DNA from: Streptomyces sp. NBC_00259
GTDB taxonomy: Bacteria > Actinomycetota > Actinomycetes > Streptomycetales > Streptomycetaceae
Assembly: GCF_036181745.1 (NCBI RefSeq)
Contig: NZ_CP108080.1
Coordinates: 5,707,501 to 5,771,500, forward strand
DNA: 64,000 bases
Direction: 5' to 3'
Below, one piece after another: positions 58,156 through 64,000 of this stretch. The notes beneath the pieces were generated by a model. That model worked only from the letters and a program-made list of their open reading frames with translations. It did no database searches and was not told the origin of the DNA. Every line of letters starts with the position of its first letter. Position 1 is the first letter of the stretch. The position numbers and the translations under genes are program-made.

Positions 58156-61100
58156 TCACTGCGGATCCCCCAGCCACCCCGTCTGCACCAACGGCTTCCC
58201 CCGCTGCCGGGACACGAAGATGCCTCGTCCCGCGGGCATGGGCCGCATACGGACGCCGAGCACCTCGCCCTCCTGCGGGTCGCCGGAGAGCAGGAGGCCC
58301 TGTGCGCCGAGTTCCATCATTCGTTGCACGAACGGCTCGTACGCCGCGCGGCTCGCGCCCGCCGAGTTGCGCGCGATGATGAAGCGGACACCGACGTCCC
58401 GCGCGAAGGGCAGGTGCTCCGTGAGCTTGGCCAGCGGGTTGCCGCTCGACGTGGACACGAGGTCGTAGTCGTCGACGACCACGAAGACGTCCGGGCCCTG
58501 CCACCAGCTGCGGTCGCGAAGCTGCTGGGCCGTGACGTCGGCGGACGGCGCACGGCGCTGCATCAGGTCCGCCAGCGCGTCGACGTGGTGCTCCATGTTG
58601 TTGGACATCGGCACGTACTCGGCCAGGTGCGTGGCGGGGGTGACGTCGAGCAGCGCGCGCCGGTTGTCGATCACGAAGAACTTGGCGGCGTTGCCGTCGT
58701 ACCGTTGCGTCAACTGCTTGATGAGCAGGCGCAGCAGGTTCGACTTGCCGGACTCGCTCTCACCGAACACCAGGAAGAACGGGTCGCGGCCGAAGTCGGC
58801 GAACACGGGTTCCAGGTTGTTCTCGTCGATCGCGAACGACACTCCCCGCCGGGGTTCGGCGAACCCCGCGGGAAGCTGGTCCCCGGCGAGCTCGCGCGGG
58901 AGCAGACGCACCTTCGGGGCGGCGGCGCCCGGCCAGTGGCGACTGACCTCCTGCACCATCGCGGAGGTCGCCTCGGACAGGTCGCTGTCGGACTGGATGC
59001 CGTCGATACGCGGTACCGACGCCATGAAGTGCAGCTTCTCGGGAACCAGACCGCGGCCGGGGACTCCCTGCGGCACGTTCATGGCGATCTTGCGGTCCAC
59101 CTCGGAGTCCATGGTGTCGCCCAGACGCAGTTCCAGGCGGTTCATCAGGTGGTCCTTGATGTTGGAGCGCACGTCCATCGACCGGGACGCCGTCAGGATC
59201 ACGTGGATGCCGTAGCCCAGCCCGCGCACCGCCATGTCGACGACCGCGGACTCCAGTCCCTCGTAGTCGCTGCGGAAGTTGCCCCAGCCGTCGATGACCA
59301 GGAAGACATCGCCCCACGGCTGGTCCGTCACGGAGATCTCACCGCGGCTGCGGAGCCTGCGGTACGTGGCGATCGAGTCGATCCCGGCGCTGCGGAAGTA
59401 CTCCTCGCGCCGGGAGAGGATGCCGTAGACCTCGGCCACGGTGCGGCGGACGCGCTCGGGGTCCAGGCGCGAGGCGACCCCGCCGACGTGCGGCAGTCCC
59501 GCGATGGACGACATGCCGCCACCGCCGAAGTCCAGCCCGTAGAACTGCACTTCCTGCGGTGTGTGCGTCAGCGCGAACGCCGAGATGAGGGTCCTCAGCA
59601 GGGTCGACTTGCCGGACTGCGGGCCGCCGACGATCTGCATGTGGCCCGCCGCCCCGGAGAAGTCCCGGTAGAGCACGTCACGGCGCTGCTCGAAGGGCTT
59701 GTCGACGACGCCCAGCGGGACGACGAGCTTGCCCGCGCCCTCGAATCCCGGCTGCGTCAGTCCGCGTCCCTCCACACCGGCGAGGTCCGGCAGGATCTCG
59801 TCCAGCGGCGGCGGGTTGTCCAGCGGCGGCAGCCACACCTGGTGAGCCTCCGCGCCCCGGCCCTCGAGCCGTCGCACGATCACGTCGAGCACGGAGTCGG
59901 CGAGCGCGTCGTCCTCCGGAGTACGCGCCTCCGGCACGGCGGCCTGGGCGGTGGGCGCGGCGTAGCGGACCGGCACGGGCGCGGCCGTGAACGGCACGGG
60001 CCTGCGGTCCACGGGCAGCGGACCGCCGGGCACCGCCGCGTGGTGCGCGTTCGACCGGTACACCCCGGAGACGTACGCGGCCTTGAACCGCACCATCTCG
60101 TCCGTGCCGAACTTCAGATAGCCGGAGCCGGGGACGTTCGGCAGCTGGTACGCGTCGGGGACGCCGATCGCCGCACGCGACTCGGCCGCGGAGAACGTGC
60201 GCAGACCGATCCGGTACGACAGATACGTCTCCAGGCCGCGCAGCCGGCCCTCCTCCAGACGCTGCGAGGCCAGCAGCAGATGGACGCCGAGCGAGCGGCC
60301 GATGCGGCCGATCTGGACGAACATCTCGATGAAGTCCGGCATCGCGGTGAGGAGTTCGCTGAACTCGTCGATGACGAGGACGAGCGACGGAATGGGCTGC
60401 AGCGGGGCACCGGCCGCGCGCGCCTTCTCGTAGTCGTGGATGTTGGCGTAGTTGCCCGCGTCGCGCAGCATCTCCTGCCGGCGGTTGAGCTCACCGCGGA
60501 TGGAGTCGCCCATGCGATCGACCAGCGTCAGGTCGTCCGCGAGGTTGGTGATGACCGCGGCGACGTGCGGCATCTGCGACATGCCGGCGAAGGTGGCGCC
60601 ACCCTTGAAGTCCGCGAGGACGAAGTTCAGCGTCTCCGACGAGTGCGTCACGGCGAGGCCGAGTACGAGCGTACGGAGCAACTCGGACTTTCCGGAACCG
60701 GTCGCGCCCACGCACAGCCCGTGCGGGCCCATGCCCTCCTGCGCCGCCTCCTTGAGGTCCAGCATGACCGGGGAACCGTCCTCGCCCACACCGATCGGGA
60801 CGCGCAGCCGCTCGGCCTGCGAGCGGGGCCGCCAGGTGCGGCTGACGTCGACGGAAGCGGCGTCGCCCAGGTTCAGCAGATCGGTGAACTCAAGGTTGGC
60901 GAGCAGGGGTTCGTCGTCGTCACCGCCCATGGCGACGCGCAACGGGGCGAGCTGTCGGGCGAGCGCCTCGGCGGCCTCGACGCTGAGCCGGTCGGGCATT
61001 CCGTCGTACACCAGGCCGTGCCCCGACTCCAGTTGCAGGGAGTCGGGGTGGACCGAGACGGACAGCCCGCCGCGCATCGCGGCCATCTCACCGGGCACGA

Positions 61101-62124
61101 CCTCGATGAGCGTCACACCCTGCAGCCCTTCGGCGGCGGCGAGCGCCGACATCGGGGGCACGGACTGACCGTCGAGCACGACGACGACGTGAGGCCGGTC
61201 GAGCAGCGGCTGGTGGCCGCCCTGGAAGCGGGGCCGCCCTTCGAGGTGGCTCGCGAGCATGTCCTGCAGTTCGCCCGCGTCGGTGGTGATGAGGCGGCGG
61301 CTGCCCGCACCGTCGGCGGCGCCGGGCGCCTGAACGTGCGGCAGCCACTTCGCCCACTCCCAGTGCGGAGCGGCGGCGGAGCCGGCCGCGATCGCGACCA
61401 CGAGGTCCTCGGGGGAGTGCAGCGAGGCCAGCGAGCCGACCATCGCGCGCGCGGTGGAGCGCACCGACTCCGGCTCGCCGCTCACCGTCAGGTGGTAGAA
61501 GGCGCGCAGCGACACGGCCATCGGCAGCCCGTCGAGAGTGCCGTGCGTGCTGAGGAACTTCTGCATCGCGCCCGCGGTCAGCGGCTCCAGCTCGTCCACC
61601 GGCGCGGTGTCGGGCGCCATGAGCGGCGTCGCCAGCTGCTGGCTGCCCAGGCCGATGCGCACCTGCGCGAAGTCGTCGTCACCCGTCCGGCGTTCCCACA
61701 CCCGGCTGCCCTCGGCGACCAGCGCCCACAGTTGCTCGGGCGACGGGTGCAGATAGAACTGCGCGTCCCGCTGCAGACGGGCGGTCCTCAGGACCGTACG
61801 CCGGGTCTGGGTCAGGTACTTGAGGTAGTCGCGGCGCAGATCGGCGAGCTGGCCCTGGGTACCGCGCCGGTAGCGCACCAGCATGGCGATGCCCATCGCG
61901 ACCGTCGACGCGATCATCACCATGCCCATGATCCGCATGATCGGATTCGGCGTCATGAAGAAGAAGACGACGGAACCGCCCATACCGAGCATCGGCAGCA
62001 GCTGCATCAGCACGCCCTCCTGCTGCCCTCTGGGCAACTCGGGCGGTGGTTGCAGCTGCACCTGCTCGCCGGGCACTTCGGACGGCAGGGCCCGTGGTGG
62101 GCGCTTGACGACGATCTGACTCAC
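58156..62124 (-). CDS. eccC: Type VII secretion ATPase EccC, single-chain
   Basis: A 1322-residue FtsK/SpoIIIE-type motor that pulls substrates through the ESX channel. Two membrane helices lie at residues ~45-85 (LPMLGMGGSVVFFFM and MVMIASTVAMGIAML). Three ATPase domains follow, with Walker A motifs GATGSGKS (473-480), GGPQSGKS (833-840) and GESESGKS (1121-1128). VIDEFSELL is the Walker B of domain 1. EccC is one chain here, whereas some mycobacterial ESX loci split it. GTG start. Divergent from eccD. Confidence 0.96.
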   Translation of the reverse strand: MSQIVVKRPPRALPSEVPGEQVQLQPPPELPRGQQEGVLMQLLPMLGMGGSVVFFFMTPNPIMRIMGMVMIASTVAMGIAMLVRYRRGTQGQLADLRRDYLKYLTQTRRTVLRTARLQRDAQFYLHPSPEQLWALVAEGSRVWERRTGDDDFAQVRIGLGSQQLATPLMAPDTAPVDELEPLTAGAMQKFLSTHGTLDGLPMAVSLRAFYHLTVSGEPESVRSTARAMVGSLASLHSPEDLVVAIAAGSAAAPHWEWAKWLPHVQAPGAADGAGSRRLITTDAGELQDMLASHLEGRPRFQGGHQPLLDRPHVVVVLDGQSVPPMSALAAAEGLQGVTLIEVVPGEMAAMRGGLSVSVHPDSLQLESGHGLVYDGMPDRLSVEAAEALARQLAPLRVAMGGDDDEPLLANLEFTDLLNLGDAASVDVSRTWRPRSQAERLRVPIGVGEDGSPVMLDLKEAAQEGMGPHGLCVGATGSGKSELLRTLVLGLAVTHSSETLNFVLADFKGGATFAGMSQMPHVAAVITNLADDLTLVDRMGDSIRGELNRRQEMLRDAGNYANIHDYEKARAAGAPLQPIPSLVLVIDEFSELLTAMPDFIEMFVQIGRIGRSLGVHLLLASQRLEEGRLRGLETYLSYRIGLRTFSAAESRAAIGVPDAYQLPNVPGSGYLKFGTDEMVRFKAAYVSGVYRSNAHHAAVPGGPLPVDRRPVPFTAAPVPVRYAAPTAQAAVPEARTPEDDALADSVLDVIVRRLEGRGAEAHQVWLPPLDNPPPLDEILPDLAGVEGRGLTQPGFEGAGKLVVPLGVVDKPFEQRRDVLYRDFSGAAGHMQIVGGPQSGKSTLLRTLISAFALTHTPQEVQFYGLDFGGGGMSSIAGLPHVGGVASRLDPERVRRTVAEVYGILSRREEYFRSAGIDSIATYRRLRSRGEISVTDQPWGDVFLVIDGWGNFRSDYEGLESAVVDMAVRGLGYGIHVILTASRSMDVRSNIKDHLMNRLELRLGDTMDSEVDRKIAMNVPQGVPGRGLVPEKLHFMASVPRIDGIQSDSDLSEATSAMVQEVSRHWPGAAAPKVRLLPRELAGDQLPAGFAEPRRGVSFAIDENNLEPVFADFGRDPFFLVFGESESGKSNLLRLLIKQLTQRYDGNAAKFFVIDNRRALLDVTPATHLAEYVPMSNNMEHHVDALADLMQRRAPSADVTAQQLRDRSWWQGPDVFVVVDDYDLVSTSSGNPLAKLTEHLPFARDVGVRFIIARNSAGASRAAYEPFVQRMMELGAQGLLLSGDPQEGEVLGVRMRPMPAGRGIFVSRQRGKPLVQTGWLGDPQ

Positions 62125-62342
62125 AGCTCACCAATTCCCTTGCCGGACGGAAATGTTCCTATCGGCGCCCCCGTGGCGACGGGTTCCGTCCGCGGGGAGG
62201 GATCCTACTTGCGCGGGGGTGCGGGGGCGGGCGGTAGGGTGGCGCGACGTGTTTGCGCACGCATGAACTACCGCAAAAAAAGGGTCATTCGGAACGCAGT
62301 GCCGACCCGACGGTCCATGCGAATCACGAGGGGATGCAGCAG

Positions 62343-63851
62343 GTGAGTATGACGGCCCCAGCGGCGGCCACCGGATCCGGTCACCCGGGTCCCGCGACTC
62401 CGTCCGGCGGCGGAACCGGCTTCTGCCGGGTCACGGTCGTCGCGCCGGACAGTCGCGTCGACGTGGCTCTGCCCGAAGACATCCCCGTGGCCGACCTCTA
62501 TCCGGAGATCCTCCGGCTGTCCGGGCAGAGCCCCGCGGCGGGCGCCCCGGTCGGCTACCACCTGGTGCGCCGCGACGGCACCGTGCTCGACGGCGCGCGC
62601 TCGCTCGTCGCGCAGCGCATCCTCGACGGCGAGCTGCTCTCACTGCGGCCCTTCGCCGAGTCGCTGCCCCCCGCGGTGTTCGACGACGTCTCCGACGCCG
62701 TCGCCTCCGCGGTCGCCCGCGACCGCACGCTGTGGAACGAAACCCTGATGCGCGGCGCCGGGCTCCTCGGCGGCTCGGCGCTGCTGGTGCTGCTCGGCTT
62801 CGTCCTGTGGTCGGCCGACCCGCGGCACAACATGCACAGCCTGCCGGGCATCCTGGCCGCCGTCGCCGGCGTACTGCTGCTCGCCCTGGCCTGCGTACGT
62901 GCCCGGGTCTACGACGACCGCGGGGCGGCCGTCGCCCTGGGCATCGGCGCGATGGCGAACGCCGCCGTCGCCGGCGCGGGACTGCTGCCGCCGGCGAGCG
63001 GGCAGGGCATCGGACGGCTGCAGTTCCTGCTGGCCTGCGCCGCCGTGCTGGTCGTCTCGGTGATCCTGATGATGGTCGCCCCCGGCGGGGACGGCCCCTT
63101 CGTCGCGTTCGTCTTCGCCGCGGCCATCGGCCTGCTCGTCACCTTCGCCGCGATCGTGACCGGGATGGAGCCGTCCGAGACCGCCGCGGTGTGCTCCCCG
63201 CTCGCCGTCGGGGCCCTGGCCTTCCTGCCCGGCCTCTCCACTCGCTTCGCCCGCCTTCCCGTGGGCTTCGAGCCGCCGCGCACCTCGGTCGGCGGCTACG
63301 GGGCCGAGCCCGCCTCGCCGCAGGGCCCGGTCGACGCCGAGCGCATCGCCGCCCAGGCCCGTCGCGGCCACGAGCTGCTCGTGGGCCTCGTCGGGGGCTG
63401 CGCCCTGCTGGCCGTCGGATCGGCCGCGGTGCTCGGGTTCTCCGACGACGTGTGGGGCCAGCTGCTCGCCCTCGCCACCGGCATCGCCATGCTGATGCGC
63501 GCCCACCTCTTCCGCTACACGGCGCAGGTCGGCTGCGCCCTCGTGGCGGGCCTCGGGTCGCTGATACTGCTCGGCCTCGGGCTGTGCCTGAACCCGCCCA
63601 CCGAGCTGATGCACGCCGCCCTGAAGGGCGACGGCACCGCGCTCGACATCCGTACGGTCTGGCTGTCCGCCGCGGTCGCCGGTGTCGCCGCACTGGTCAT
63701 CGCCATCGGGCTGATCGTTCCGCGCAAGGGCGTCACCCCCTTCTGGGGCCGTTTCCTGGAGATCGCGGAGACGACCGTCCTGCTGACGCTCGTGCCCCTG
63801 TGCCTCGCGGTCTTCGACGTCTACCACTCGATCCGGGCGCTGACCTCCTGA
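62343..63851 (+). CDS. eccD: Type VII secretion channel protein EccD
   Basis: A 502-residue ESX membrane protein. The N-terminal ~110 residues form a ubiquitin-like (YukD) domain (CRVTVVAPDSRVDVALPEDIP). About eleven membrane helices follow (for example GGSALLVLLGFVLW and FAAAIGLLVTFAAIV), as in EccD. GTG at 62343 with GAGGGG upstream gives MSMTAPAAAT; the ATG at 62349 is an alternative. Divergent from eccC across 218 bases. Confidence 0.94.
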   Translation: MSMTAPAAATGSGHPGPATPSGGGTGFCRVTVVAPDSRVDVALPEDIPVADLYPEILRLSGQSPAAGAPVGYHLVRRDGTVLDGARSLVAQRILDGELLSLRPFAESLPPAVFDDVSDAVASAVARDRTLWNETLMRGAGLLGGSALLVLLGFVLWSADPRHNMHSLPGILAAVAGVLLLALACVRARVYDDRGAAVALGIGAMANAAVAGAGLLPPASGQGIGRLQFLLACAAVLVVSVILMMVAPGGDGPFVAFVFAAAIGLLVTFAAIVTGMEPSETAAVCSPLAVGALAFLPGLSTRFARLPVGFEPPRTSVGGYGAEPASPQGPVDAERIAAQARRGHELLVGLVGGCALLAVGSAAVLGFSDDVWGQLLALATGIAMLMRAHLFRYTAQVGCALVAGLGSLILLGLGLCLNPPTELMHAALKGDGTALDIRTVWLSAAVAGVAALVIAIGLIVPRKGVTPFWGRFLEIAETTVLLTLVPLCLAVFDVYHSIRALTS

Positions 63852-63862
63852 CCCTGCGCGCA

Positions 63863-63944
63863 GAAGGACCGCCCGGAAGGTCCGCCCGGAAGGACCGCCG
63901 AGACCGGGGAGACGGACCGCCGAGCAGGACCGGGGAGACGGACC
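63863..63944. repeat. Tandem repeats after eccD
   Basis: A 13-base unit GAAGGACCGCCCG is repeated three times at 63863-63901 (with T for A in copy 2 and A at the end of copy 3). A 17-base unit GACCGGGGAGACGGACC is repeated at 63902-63918 and 63928-63944. No gene is seen after eccD up to the window edge. Confidence 0.7.
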
Positions 63945-64000
63945 GGTGCGCCCCACGAGCGCGCCGGTCCCTGCACCCGGTCGGCCGGCTGCCGCGAGCT

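Noticed and set aside
57328..62346. A 1672-residue rightward open frame opposite eccC
   Set aside because: It is antisense to EccC, which carries three intact Walker A motifs. The antisense product has shadow-like composition.

Overview
The window is high-GC, gene-dense actinobacterial DNA, and the gene content and order point to a Streptomyces chromosome. The evidence is the dxr–rseP–ispG–proS block, the rimP–nusA–ylxR–infB–DUF503–rbfA–truB–ribF translation block, strong G/C bias at third codon positions, frequent GTG/TTG starts, and an actinobacterial ESX (type VII) secretion locus that includes a BldB-like DUF397 protein. The genus call rests on recognised gene content, not on a search.

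Layout. (1) 1–9.8 kb, metabolism: the 5' part of gabT (minus strand), a membrane-anchored P-loop ATPase, a PucR-type regulator, an EamA exporter, an aldehyde dehydrogenase and a long acyl-CoA dehydrogenase. (2) 9.9–18 kb: a lipoprotein, then MEP isoprenoid genes dxr and ispG around an RseP-type site-2 protease, two GNAT acetyltransferases and proS. (3) 18.4–20.3 kb, minus strand: a kinase-fold protein that has lost its catalytic residues, and a coupled pair of a ferritin-like protein and a Tat-type lipoprotein. (4) 20.4–32.4 kb: the rimP to ribF block, interrupted by a 1210-residue protein that joins a trypsin-like domain to an NTPase domain, both with substituted catalytic residues. (5) 32.4–38.3 kb, minus strand: a complete peptide ABC importer whose substrate-binding protein is anchored by a C-terminal membrane helix instead of a lipid. 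(6) 38.5–63.9 kb: the ESX locus.

The ESX locus holds a proline-rich MinD/EspI-like ATPase, a BldB-like DUF397 protein, eccE divergent from eccB, mycosin 1, a PE/PPE-like gene pair, mycosin 2, two WXG100 genes, eccC with three ATPase domains, and eccD. No EccA is seen. Between the WXG100 pair and eccC lies a 5-kb minus-strand island with weaker GC bias. It encodes a WXG100-like partner, a 770-residue WXG-type candidate effector with a glycine-rich membrane segment and an HEIAH motif, an intact lipoprotein, an exported protein and a frameshifted lipoprotein. I read this island as a candidate T7SS effector/immunity module, and it is the part most worth a second look.

How the parts work together: EccB, EccC, EccD and EccE would form the membrane channel. 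The EspI-like ATPase, the PE/PPE-like pair, the WXG100 pair and the island proteins are candidate regulators or cargo, and the two mycosins would process substrates or stabilise the complex. A Yxxx[D/E] sequence, the known T7SS export motif, appears in three of the candidate cargo proteins. No rRNA, tRNA, CRISPR array, insertion sequence or prophage gene was recognised.
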